Shown: positions 43,143-50,681, counted from the stretch's first letter. The stretch is 64,000 nucleotides of DNA from Pontiella desulfatans (GCF_900890425.1 NZ_CAAHFG010000001.1:124001-188000), one strand, 5' to 3'. Notes: generated by a model from the letters alone, not told the origin. Program-made: numbers and translations.

Positions 43143-43931
43143 CTATTTTGGCCAGGGGATGAAGATGGGGGTGGATTCCTGGTACTGCCGGTAGGCCTCG
43201 CCTCGCTTGGCGAGCGATTCGCGCTCGACGTGGGGTATGCCGGTCAGTTTAACGAGGAAGACATACATGGCCACGATGCCGACCGGCGCCAGCCAGAAGC
43301 CGGTTGCGCCAATCGCGACGAAGGCATAGGCGAACCAGTGTAGCCATTCGAAGAAATAGTTGGGGTGGCGCGAATGGTTCCACAGGCCGTCGCGGCACAC
43401 CTTGCCGGCGTTGGCGGGGTTGTTGCGGAAGCGGGCGAGCTGGTAGTCGGCCAGCCATTCGCCGCCCATGGCCAGCAGCCAGGTGGCCACTGCCAAAACA
43501 TCGAAGATGGAAAGCGATTCCTGCGCCTTGTTGGCTCCCGGTAGGAAGGGCAGGGCGAACAGGACGACCAGCAGGGATTGCGAGGTGAAGAAAATGAAGA
43601 ACCAGCTGTTGGCCTTGTCGCCCCAGTAGGCGCGCAGGCGTTGGTAGCGCGAGTCCTCTTTCTCGCAGAGTATTCGATCTTTCAGGATATAGACCACCAG
43701 CCGCAGAGACCATATTCCGCCCATGCCACCGATCAGGATCCGGCGGGGCAGCCAGCCTTCGCCGATGATGGCCGCATAGATGGCCATGGCGCCGACCCCG
43801 GCCGTCCAGCCAATATCGACCACTCCGGCATCCTTGCGTATCACTTGAACAGTCCACAGCAGGGTGAAAAATAAAAAGGAACCGATCAGGCCATTCAAAA
43901 GCATGGGGGAAAAATGCGTTAGAATCTCCAT
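43143..43931 (-). CDS. DUF1295 family membrane protein (steroid 5-alpha-reductase-like)
   Basis: 262 residues from the ATG at 43931-43929, which overlaps the desaturase stop by one base (TGATG). Six to seven membrane segments and the end block Trp-Asn-x-Ser-Arg-His-Pro-Asn-Tyr-Phe-x-Glu-x-x-x-Trp mark the DUF1295 family. Members resemble enzymes reducing a double bond next to a carbonyl with NADPH, and they occur in sigmaE-ChrR regulons. The lipid substrate is unknown. Confidence 0.88.
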   Translation of the reverse strand: MEILTHFSPMLLNGLIGSFLFFTLLWTVQVIRKDAGVVDIGWTAGVGAMAIYAAIIGEGWLPRRILIGGMGGIWSLRLVVYILKDRILCEKEDSRYQRLRAYWGDKANSWFFIFFTSQSLLVVLFALPFLPGANKAQESLSIFDVLAVATWLLAMGGEWLADYQLARFRNNPANAGKVCRDGLWNHSRHPNYFFEWLHWFAYAFVAIGATGFWLAPVGIVAMYVFLVKLTGIPHVERESLAKRGEAYRQYQESTPIFIPWPK

Positions 43932-44869
43932 CAGGTCCTCTGTTCGACCAATATGCTTTTGGGTGGTTCGCGGATGTCCCAAACGATATGGAACCACTGG
44001 AGAACACGAAGCAACAAATAGCTAAGGTCAATCTCCCACCAGCGGAATCCCTGGCGCGTGCAGACGGAATAGCGATGGTGGTTGTTGTGCCAGCCCTCGC
44101 CCATGGCCAGCAGGCCGAGTAGCCAGTTGTTGCGGCTTTCGTCTTCCACGTCATAGCGCCGCTTGCCAACCATGTGGGCGACCGAGTTGATGCAGAAGGT
44201 GACGTGGTAGACCGCCACGGTGCTGAGGAAAAAACCGTAGAAAACAAACTGCCATCCCGTGATGCCCAAGGCCGGTTTGAGCCAGTGGATCAATGAGCCG
44301 ATACCGAGCAACAGCCAAGCCAGAATAAAGGCGGGCGCGTACGGGTGTTTGTTGAGCCAAACCAGCTCAGGGTATTTGGCGAAATCCTTTACGCGGCTCA
44401 TATCCGTTTGTGCCAGTTCGCGTTTCATGACCCACCCGATATGCGCCCACCAGAAACCGTGGTGGCGCGGCGAGTGCACGTCCTCCTCGGTGTCGGAATT
44501 CTGGTGGTGCAATCGGTGGTGGCTCGCCCACCATAAGGGATCGCGCTGTGCAGCAGTGGTTCCCAGCAGGGCCAGTATAAACTGGAAGGCCCGACTGGTC
44601 TTGAAGCTCTTGTGCGAAAAATAACGATGATAGCCGGCCGTGAGGGCAAACACATGCAACACATACATGAGGGCAAAGATGCCGAAAGCCGGCCATCCGC
44701 CGGGAACAAAAAAGACTCCAGCGCAGCTGATGTGCATGAATAGCAGGGGAAGGCTGAATGAATTAAGAATGGACGATTTAGAACCAAGAATATTCCCATC
44801 AACCACACCCGTATTTCTCCCCGAATCAGCGGCATCAAAGCTATTCATTCTGAAATCTACAATCTTCAT
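43931..44869 (-). CDS. Acyl-CoA/acyl-lipid desaturase
   Basis: 312 residues if it starts at 44869, eight bases after the anti-sigma stop. All three histidine boxes of the membrane-bound delta-9 type are present: His81-Arg-Tyr-Phe-Ser-His, His-Arg-Leu-His-His at about 118 and His-Asn-Asn-His-His near 272. Four membrane segments fit the family. The first about 38 residues are encoded by an inverted repeat and do not resemble a desaturase, so the start is uncertain. It would provide unsaturated acyl chains, the substrate of CFA-type methyltransferases. Cotranscribed with sigma, anti-sigma and DUF1295. Confidence 0.85.
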   Translation of the reverse strand: MKIVDFRMNSFDAADSGRNTGVVDGNILGSKSSILNSFSLPLLFMHISCAGVFFVPGGWPAFGIFALMYVLHVFALTAGYHRYFSHKSFKTSRAFQFILALLGTTAAQRDPLWWASHHRLHHQNSDTEEDVHSPRHHGFWWAHIGWVMKRELAQTDMSRVKDFAKYPELVWLNKHPYAPAFILAWLLLGIGSLIHWLKPALGITGWQFVFYGFFLSTVAVYHVTFCINSVAHMVGKRRYDVEDESRNNWLLGLLAMGEGWHNNHHRYSVCTRQGFRWWEIDLSYLLLRVLQWFHIVWDIREPPKSILVEQRT

Positions 44870-44880
44870 TCTTAATTTCA
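44760..44880. repeat. Inverted AATTAAGAATG repeat at the start of the desaturase gene
   Basis: 44760-44784 and the reverse complement of 44852-44880 share AATTAAGAATG followed by a similar GATT-TAGA stretch, separated by about 67 bases. The repeat forms most of the first 40 codons of the desaturase gene. Confidence 0.6.
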
Positions 44881-45132
44881 ATCCTGTTTCAAGGCGGCCT
44901 CGATTCGCTTTCTGGCCGCATCTGAAAGATGCACCTGTGGTTCCACATCGCCGACATCTTCGTGTACGAGATAGTCGTGAACCCCTTTTTGCATATCCAC
45001 GACTTGCTGGTGGTATTTGCCGCACATGACGCAGAGTTTTATGTGGGCAAACATCGGAATCCTGCGCCACCAGGGCAGTTCATAGTATCTGCTATGCGCC
45101 AAGGCTTTGGCTACTTGTTTACATGCAATCAT
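44878..45132 (-). CDS. Zinc-binding anti-sigma factor, soluble
   Basis: 84 residues. Cys4 and the His30-x3-Cys34-x2-Cys37 motif form the ZAS zinc-binding anti-sigma fold; there is no membrane segment, so it is cytoplasmic like ChrR or RsrA rather than a membrane-anchored factor. The remaining C-terminus is short and has no cupin domain, which distinguishes it from ChrR. It begins 13 bases after the sigma factor gene and most likely inhibits that factor until an oxidative signal removes or alters the zinc site. Confidence 0.8.
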   Translation of the reverse strand: MIACKQVAKALAHSRYYELPWWRRIPMFAHIKLCVMCGKYHQQVVDMQKGVHDYLVHEDVGDVEPQVHLSDAARKRIEAALKQD

Positions 45133-45145
45133 TTCAAATTCTCCG

Positions 45146-45712
45146 TCAGGGCGTAGTCCAGTTGGCCTCCAGGCACGATTTCAATTGCGTGCGGGCTCGA
45201 TGGAGCACGACCCACAGATTGTTCGGCTTGAGGTTGAGTTCCTTACATATTTCTTCCGTGGACAGGCCTTCCAGCTCGCGGAGAGTGAAAGCCATTCCGG
45301 TTTTTTCCTTCAATTTCGACATGCAGCCGTAGAAGACCTCCCAGAATTCCTTCTGCTCATAGGCATGCTTGGGATCGAATTTCCACGGGGGCGGGTGCTG
45401 GGTTGGGATGCCGAAGGCCTTGAACTTCAGGCTGTCGAGAATTTCCTGCCCTTCTGAATCATCCACCGCGATCTCGCGCGAGGCCGTGCGGATGTAGTCG
45501 ACCACCTTGTGCCGAAGGATGCCCCTCAGCCAATAGCGAACAGGGGTTTTGCCATCGTAGCGGTCAAGGGCCTTGATGCCGGCCAGGAAGGTTTCCTGCA
45601 CCGCGTCCTCGGCGGCGGCGCGGTTGCGCAGGCGCACGAAGGCGAACTGGAAAAGATAGTCGCCATGCTCTTCCAGCCAGGTTTCCGGATTGGTTAATTC
45701 TTTATCGTTCAT
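45146..45712 (-). CDS. ECF RNA polymerase sigma factor
   Basis: 188 residues. Region 2 is visible as Leu-Phe-Gln-Phe-Ala-Phe, Ala-Glu-Asp-Ala-Val-Gln-Glu-Thr-Phe-Leu and Trp-Leu-Arg-Gly-Ile-Leu-Arg-His-Lys, and region 4 as Phe-Thr-Leu-Arg-Glu-Leu-Glu-Gly-Leu-Ser-Thr-Glu-Glu-Ile-Cys-Lys-Glu-Leu followed by a recognition helix. A long linker of about 45 residues separates the two. The gene is followed by the anti-sigma factor, a desaturase and a DUF1295 protein. A 7-5-7 dyad lies just before the start. The regulon proposed here includes carotenoid and lipid genes. Confidence 0.9.
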   Translation of the reverse strand: MNDKELTNPETWLEEHGDYLFQFAFVRLRNRAAAEDAVQETFLAGIKALDRYDGKTPVRYWLRGILRHKVVDYIRTASREIAVDDSEGQEILDSLKFKAFGIPTQHPPPWKFDPKHAYEQKEFWEVFYGCMSKLKEKTGMAFTLRELEGLSTEEICKELNLKPNNLWVVLHRARTQLKSCLEANWTTP

Positions 45713-45723
45713 CGGAATAGTAT

Positions 45724-45742
45724 ATTTCCAACGTCTGGAAAT
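45724..45742 (-). promoter_or_regulatory. ATTTCCA-N5-TGGAAAT dyad upstream of the sigma gene
   Basis: A perfect seven-base-pair inverted repeat with a five-base spacer ends 11 bases before the start codon and overlaps any promoter there. It could be an operator or part of an autoregulated promoter; no family match is claimed. Confidence 0.45.
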
Positions 45743-45757
45743 GGCAAATCGTCCCTT

Positions 45758-45788
45758 TTAAAAAGGCGCCCCGACGAATCGGGGCGCC
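45758..45788 (-). terminator. Rho-independent terminator of the fasciclin gene
   Basis: GGCGCCCCGA and TCGGGGCGCC form a ten-base-pair stem with loop CGAA; on the minus strand it is followed by TTTTTAAAAG. It lies about 47 bases past the fasciclin stop and isolates the sigma operon. Confidence 0.9.
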
Positions 45789-45834
45789 AGTCGCATGCCA
45801 GGGAGGAAGCATGCTCATGATGTTGGCAGGGGAA

Positions 45835-47466
45835 TTAGTGGCTGAACCAGGGAATCAACACGCTGTCGATCACATGGATTGTACCGTTGCTGGCCTCAAT
45901 GTTGGCCTCAATGACCTTGGAACGGTTGATGAATACCTCATCTTTCTTCAATGTTGCCTTCACGCTGCGTCCTTGGGCGGTTCTGAGGAAGCCCTGTTCG
46001 AGAACTTCCGAGGCGTCCAGATCGCCGGGTACCACGTGGTAGAGCAACACTTGCTGGAGGTATTCCGGATTCTTAACGAGGAAGTTCAACAGCCAGCTGG
46101 GAAGCTTTTCGAAAGCTTCGTCGGACGGGGCAAACACCGTGTAGGGCCCGTCGCCTTTGAGAACGTCGTCCAGCCCTGTGGCCTCGAGTGCGGCAACCAG
46201 TGTTTTAAACGCGCCTGCACCGTCTGCGATTTCAAAAACATTCGGCATGGCTTCCGGAATCAGCACCATATCAATCACATGGATTATGCCGTTCTCTGCC
46301 TTGATGTTTTGAATGATCACCTTCGAGTCGTTAATAAACACGCCTTCCGCAGTAACATTGACCTTCAGATCTTTGCCGATTTTCGTGGTGATGCGTTCCA
46401 TCAGCACTACATCTTCCGCTTTCAAACGTCCATCAACCACATGGTAGAGAAGGATGTTGGCTAGATCAGGGATCGCAAGCAGGTCATCCCCCGTGGCTCC
46501 CAATGCATCGAATGCGTCATCGGTTGGCGCGAACACGGTGAACGGGCCAGAATGGGCCAACGTATCCGCCAAGCCTTCCTGCACGACTGCGGCCACCAGG
46601 TTGGTGAAACGACCGTCGGCCACGGCAATATCCACGATGGAGGGAAGCGTGGGCTGGAGCAGAACCGCGTCAATCACATGGATGATACCATTCGATGCCT
46701 TGATGTTGGCAAGAATCACCTCTGAGGAATTGATGAAGAGCCGGCTACCGTCGAGCGTGACCTCCACATCTTTGCCCAGCAGGGTTTCCAGATGCGTTTC
46801 GGCTGCAACTGCGTCGCCATCCAATGCGGCCGGCAGAACATGATAGAGTAGGACTTCCTTCAGGCTTTCAACCGCCAGCAGGTCGGATCCCGTAAGGCCC
46901 AGTGCTTCGAACGCATCGTCGGTCGGGGCGAAAACGGTGAAAGGTCCGTCATTTGCCAGTGTATCCGCCAACCCCTCTTGCACCACGGCAGCGACCAGAT
47001 TGGTGAACCGCCCATCATTCACGGCAATGTCGACAATGCTCGGCAATGTTTCATAGGAAACGTATACTGGGGCATAGGTCAGCCAAGACCAACGTTTGTA
47101 AGGCATCAGCGAATCGAGAAATTCACCCGCAGTGGTTTCGACAAGGGTGTCAACGGGTTGTCCGTTCTCTCCTCTGTTAAATGATGCCACCAGCTTGACC
47201 ATGGCATCTTTCGGCGCATGGTTCAGTGCGTAGACTTTCGCAACAGCACGCCCGTGCCGGTCGAAGCGGAAGCTGGAGATCTGCCTGTAGGAGTCTCCGC
47301 CATCGGTGGATAATTTCAACATGCCTTGTCCGCCATAGGTGAACACTTCCATGGTGTCCTCTTCCAACGCGTGGAAGATCGTGTAATACACCGGTGAGGC
47401 AACCGCTCCGACCGTTGTGGCAACAAACGCCGCCATTGCTACGAGCATCTTACGATACTTTTTCAT
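45835..47466 (-). CDS. Exported fasciclin-domain protein with three FAS1 repeats
   Basis: 543 residues. A signal peptide (1-23) is followed by an unassigned domain (about 25-135) and three FAS1 domains (about 141-272, 273-405, 406-543), each with the H1 block (TVFAPTDDAFEALG-type) and the H2 block Asn-Gly-Ile-Ile-His-Val-Ile-Asp. Domains 1 and 2 start almost identically (LPSIVDIAV-DGRFTNLVAAV), so one arose by recent duplication. FAS1 proteins mediate adhesion or lipid contact at the cell surface. The gene carries the shared AAGGTTTC-N12-GAACAC motif and is set apart from the sigma operon by a terminator. Confidence 0.9.
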   Translation of the reverse strand: MKKYRKMLVAMAAFVATTVGAVASPVYYTIFHALEEDTMEVFTYGGQGMLKLSTDGGDSYRQISSFRFDRHGRAVAKVYALNHAPKDAMVKLVASFNRGENGQPVDTLVETTAGEFLDSLMPYKRWSWLTYAPVYVSYETLPSIVDIAVNDGRFTNLVAAVVQEGLADTLANDGPFTVFAPTDDAFEALGLTGSDLLAVESLKEVLLYHVLPAALDGDAVAAETHLETLLGKDVEVTLDGSRLFINSSEVILANIKASNGIIHVIDAVLLQPTLPSIVDIAVADGRFTNLVAAVVQEGLADTLAHSGPFTVFAPTDDAFDALGATGDDLLAIPDLANILLYHVVDGRLKAEDVVLMERITTKIGKDLKVNVTAEGVFINDSKVIIQNIKAENGIIHVIDMVLIPEAMPNVFEIADGAGAFKTLVAALEATGLDDVLKGDGPYTVFAPSDEAFEKLPSWLLNFLVKNPEYLQQVLLYHVVPGDLDASEVLEQGFLRTAQGRSVKATLKKDEVFINRSKVIEANIEASNGTIHVIDSVLIPWFSH

Positions 47467-47524
47467 GATGCAACTCCTTTAGTTTACTCGGTGCCGTCAG
47501 CCCCATGCTTCCGGCGAACATGGG

Positions 47525-47550
47525 GTGTTCGCATATCCATCGGAAACCTT
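47525..47550 (-). promoter_or_regulatory. AAGGTTTC-N12-GAACAC motif upstream of fasciclin
   Basis: AAGGTTTC and GAACAC on the minus strand are separated by 12 bases and end 58 bases before the start codon. Both halves match the motif of the SDR gene exactly, including three further bases before AAGG (TGA). Confidence 0.65.
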
Positions 47551-47701
47551 TCAGCGGAGTTGTTTTTTTTTTGAATGGTTAGGGACGGAGGACAGGGCAG
47601 TGTGCCAAAGGCTTTTTTACAATACTTTATGACGTTCAGGATCATAGCCCATGGACCCATGGCAGGGGTGTGCTTCGCTACGGATTATGTCGGCAACAAC
47701 A

Positions 47702-47742
47702 AAAAAATATCAACACCCGGATGAGACCGCGTGTTGATTTTA
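47702..47742 (-). terminator. Terminator of the SDR-SRPBCC operon
   Basis: ATCAACAC with GTGTTGAT, plus an inner CGG/CCG pair, is followed on the minus strand by ATATTTTTTTG. It lies about 95 bases past the SRPBCC stop codon. Confidence 0.8.
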
Positions 47743-47835
47743 AGTTTAAGGTTCGGTGTGCCAATGGTCTTTCTTTGGTGGCCGGACGGATCCGGGTATG
47801 CTCCACCGTCTGGAAGGGATGGCACGGGTTGTATG

Positions 47836-48297
47836 CTACTGAAAAACCGACAGGAACTGCTTTTCGCGGTAATCAAAAATCCGTTCGAGGGTTTTTCGGA
47901 TGAACAACGCATGGGCAATCTTGCCTGCCAGTCCAAAGGGCACCTCGTAGGTGATTTGATCGATAAAGTTCACTCCCCCGTCGCAGGGTTCGAGCCGGTG
48001 GAGATGATACCAAAGCTTGTAGGGTCCGATCTTCTGTTCATCTACGAACGAACGGCCTTCAACAATGTGCTTCAGTTCGCTCAGCCACGGTTGCATTCCC
48101 ATGCCCGGAATCTTGACGCGGTATTCCACCAGCATACCTTCATGCATGGTTTCAGGCAGGGCGGAGCGTATCTCGAACCGCATGTCGTCCGGGGTGATGA
48201 GGTTTAGGTTGGCCGGATTCCGTATGAAATCCCAGGCTTTCTCCATCGTTGTTTCAACGACCGTTTCCCTAAGCAGCTTGTACATGAGCGGATACAT
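47836..48297 (-). CDS. SRPBCC (START-like) ligand-binding protein
   Basis: 153 residues from the ATG at 48297-48295 (a TTG at 48306 is the alternative). The opening Glu-Thr-Thr-Met-Glu-Lys-Ala-Trp-Asp-Phe-Ile-Arg-Asn-Pro-Ala-Asn-Leu and later strands match the polyketide-cyclase/SRPBCC fold, which holds hydrophobic ligands in a deep pocket. It overlaps the SDR gene by 29 bases, so the two are translated together. It is probably a partner in lipid or pigment chemistry; the ligand is unknown. Confidence 0.8.
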   Translation of the reverse strand: MYPLMYKLLRETVVETTMEKAWDFIRNPANLNLITPDDMRFEIRSALPETMHEGMLVEYRVKIPGMGMQPWLSELKHIVEGRSFVDEQKIGPYKLWYHLHRLEPCDGGVNFIDQITYEVPFGLAGKIAHALFIRKTLERIFDYREKQFLSVFQ

Positions 48298-49234
48298 CCT
48301 GTTCAAATAGTGTCACAGTTTCGGGTTTGGAGATCGTTTCACCGATCACGGCTTCGCTCATGGCGACCTTTGCGGATACGGGTTCAATGGAAAAAAGGGT
48401 GGAGGCCCTTCGGCTTTCAACCACCGTCGGATTCCGTATGCCTTCGATCAGTTTTCTGGCCACTGTCAGGTCGACCTTTGAGAAGAAGGAAATCCAGTGG
48501 CTACTGAGCCAAGGGGTGAGTACGGGGACAGGGATCATGAAGCGTATCAAACCTCGTTGGCGGGCAAACTCCCTCATCAGCTCACCATAGGACATCCGGT
48601 CGGCTCCGCCGATCTCGACGATTTCGGCATGTTCGATTGGAACATCCAACGACTGAACCAAATAGTCCAGTAGATCCCGTATGCCGATCGGTTGTGCTTT
48701 GGTGGTAACCCATCTGGGAAAGACCATGATGGGTAGATGTTCCGTCAGGTCGCGGATGAGATCGAACGAAAGGCTCCCTTGCCCCAAAACAATCGACGCC
48801 CTCAGCTCTATGGTTGGAATGCCCGATTCTCGAAGCACATAGCCAACATCCTGCCGGCTCTTCAAATGCGGCGACAGGGTGTCGTGCTGGTTACCCAGTG
48901 CTCCCAGGTAAACGATGCGTTTCACTCCGGCTCCCTTGGCCATGTAGGCGAAGTTTTTTGCGGCCAGGATCTCCTTGGCTTCGAAATCCTGTTTCTCATC
49001 AAGGAAATGAATGAGGAAATACGCGGTGTCCACCCCCTGGAACGCTTTCCACATCGTGGAACGTTCCAGCACATCACCTTGGAAAATCTTCGTGTGAACC
49101 CCTTTCGTTTTCATCTTGGTCGCATCACGAACGAGGCAATGGACCTCATGCCCTTGATTTTCCAGTTGTTCGAGCAGCTTTCCGCCAACATATCCAGTCG
49201 CTCCCGTCAGAAGTATTTTCTTCTTTTCCGTCAT
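48269..49234 (-). CDS. Atypical SDR (NmrA/DUF2867-type NAD(P)-binding protein)
   Basis: 321 residues from the ATG at 49234-49232 (TGGAGAT upstream). The Rossmann start Leu-Leu-Thr-Gly-Ala-Thr-Gly-Tyr-Val-Gly-Gly is followed by His-Cys-Leu-Val-Arg-Asp and a Gly-Asp-Val-Leu segment; the catalytic Tyr-x3-Lys is replaced, as in the NmrA-like group. Such proteins act as redox sensors or as reductases of quinone-like substrates. It is expressed with the SRPBCC gene and preceded by the shared two-part motif. Confidence 0.82.
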   Translation of the reverse strand: MTEKKKILLTGATGYVGGKLLEQLENQGHEVHCLVRDATKMKTKGVHTKIFQGDVLERSTMWKAFQGVDTAYFLIHFLDEKQDFEAKEILAAKNFAYMAKGAGVKRIVYLGALGNQHDTLSPHLKSRQDVGYVLRESGIPTIELRASIVLGQGSLSFDLIRDLTEHLPIMVFPRWVTTKAQPIGIRDLLDYLVQSLDVPIEHAEIVEIGGADRMSYGELMREFARQRGLIRFMIPVPVLTPWLSSHWISFFSKVDLTVARKLIEGIRNPTVVESRRASTLFSIEPVSAKVAMSEAVIGETISKPETVTLFEQDVSAHVQAA

Positions 49235-49254
49235 AATGATCTCCAGGTTACATA

Positions 49255-49280
49255 GTGTTCGGGAAAGGGAGCGAAACCTT
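49255..49280 (-). promoter_or_regulatory. AAGGTTTC-N12-GAACAC motif upstream of the SDR gene
   Basis: The same 14 defined bases and the same 12-base spacer as upstream of fasciclin; the motif ends 20 bases before the start codon, leaving room for the ribosome site TGGAGAT. Confidence 0.65.
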
Positions 49281-49336
49281 TCACCCCTAAATGAAAAAAC
49301 GCAGGCGCCATGCCGGCCGGCCGACAAGGTCTAGTT

Positions 49337-50542
49337 CTACCCGATGTTCTCGCCGGGGCGGGCGAGGACGAGGTGGAGGGTGTTGGTGAAGCGGGTTTGG
49401 AACCCGGCCTCGCAGTAGCAGAGATAATAAATCCACTTACGCTGGAACTCGCCGTCGTAGCCCAGCTTCATCAGCTTCCTGCGGTTGGCTTCGAAGGCGC
49501 GCCGCCAGCGGCGCAGGGTTTCGGCATAGTGGAGGCCGATGTTTTCTTGGCTTTCCACGGCCAAGGTTGAATGCCGTTCCATGGCGCCGGTCAGCTCGGA
49601 CTGGGAGGGCAGCATGCCGCCGTGGTATATGTATTTCTGCACCCAGTCGGGGCTGCGGTGGTAGAGGTCGTGGTATTCGTCGGGGATGCAGCTGACCTGC
49701 AGCACTGCCCGTCCACTGGGCTTGAGCAGGCGGTCGCACCGGGCGAAGAAGGTTCCAAGGTGGGCATGGCCGAGGACTTCAAGCAACTCGATGGAAACGA
49801 TGCGGTCGAACTTGCCTTCCATTTCGCGGTAGTCGCACACCAGGATTTCAACCTGGTCTTCGAGGCCTTCGGCCGCAATCCGCTGTTGTGCAAAATTGGA
49901 ATGCTCCTCGGATAGGGTGATGCCGGTCACCCTGCATCCCGTCAGCCGTGCCGCCGCGATGGCGAAGCCGCCCCAGCCGCAACCGATATCAAGCAGGTGG
50001 TGTTCGGGCTGGATGTCGGCCCGTTCGATCAGGCATCGGATCTTGCGGCGCTGGGCATCGGGCAGGGGTTCTTCCTGGTTCAGGAATATGGCCGATGAAA
50101 ACATCATGGTTTCGTCATCGAGGAAGAGTTGGTAGAACTCGTTGCCGAGATCATAGTGGGCATGGATGTTGCACCGGTTGCTCGTGATGGTGCTGCGGTT
50201 GAGCGAGTGCTGCACCATGTGGTGGAACCGTTTTGCAACACGGGCCGTCACGCCGTTTCCCGAGAGTTCGCCCATATTGCCGATGAACAGCTCAAGCACA
50301 CCGGTCAGGTCTTCGCTCTCCCAGTCGTTGGCCATCCAGGCCTCACCCATCCCAATGTTCCCCGCCGTGACCAAGCGGCTAAAGAAACTGTAGCGGTTGA
50401 CCTTGATGTGCCGGGGCGGGGAGTCGTCGCCATAGTGAACTTGGATACCATTTGGGAGCTCGATGATCAGATGGCCGGTTTTAATGTTTTTCAGCCGCTG
50501 GTCAACCAGGCGTTCGCATCGCTCTTCAAAAAGGGTTTGCAT
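49337..50542 (-). CDS. Cyclopropane-fatty-acid synthase family methyltransferase 3
   Basis: 401 residues from an ATG with AAGGAG upstream. The architecture is that of methyltransferase 1: Asn-Ile-Gly-Met-Gly-Glu-Ala-Trp, His-Tyr-Asp-Leu-Gly-Asn-Glu-Phe-Tyr, Leu-Asp-Ile-Gly-Cys-Gly-Trp-Gly-Gly, and an almost identical C-terminus (Thr-Asn-x-Leu-His-Leu-Val-Leu-Ala-Arg-Pro-Gly-Glu). The two are clearly paralogues. It stands alone between the SDR gene and divergent nadK. A 7-3-7 palindrome lies upstream (50583-50599). Confidence 0.88.
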   Translation of the reverse strand: MQTLFEERCERLVDQRLKNIKTGHLIIELPNGIQVHYGDDSPPRHIKVNRYSFFSRLVTAGNIGMGEAWMANDWESEDLTGVLELFIGNMGELSGNGVTARVAKRFHHMVQHSLNRSTITSNRCNIHAHYDLGNEFYQLFLDDETMMFSSAIFLNQEEPLPDAQRRKIRCLIERADIQPEHHLLDIGCGWGGFAIAAARLTGCRVTGITLSEEHSNFAQQRIAAEGLEDQVEILVCDYREMEGKFDRIVSIELLEVLGHAHLGTFFARCDRLLKPSGRAVLQVSCIPDEYHDLYHRSPDWVQKYIYHGGMLPSQSELTGAMERHSTLAVESQENIGLHYAETLRRWRRAFEANRRKLMKLGYDGEFQRKWIYYLCYCEAGFQTRFTNTLHLVLARPGENIG

Positions 50543-50582
50543 CTCATCAACTCCTTCTTTGGCGACATGTTACTGTCTTATT

Positions 50583-50599
50583 CAGGTTTTGCAAACCTG
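50583..50599 (-). promoter_or_regulatory. CAGGTTT-TGC-AAACCTG palindrome upstream of methyltransferase 3
   Basis: A perfect seven-base-pair inverted repeat with a three-base centre, 41 bases before the start codon. It resembles an operator for a dimeric regulator; no family is assigned. Its AGGTTT resembles the first half of the regulon motif. Confidence 0.4.
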
Positions 50600-50681
50600 C
50601 ATCGATGTTTTTTCCTGGGGCGGAGGAAGGTGGCGCCTTGGTTCGGCTTGCGGAACATAGCAAAATGAATGGGCCTAATTC

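Larger units (their letters stand above)
47467..47835. other. Non-coding gap upstream of fasciclin
   Basis: No gene was found. It holds the fasciclin leader with the ribosome site AAAGGAG, a GCGAAC/GTTCGC hairpin (47514-47532), the two-part motif at 47525-47550, a T-rich stretch, and the terminator of the SDR-SRPBCC operon at 47702-47742. Confidence 0.6.
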
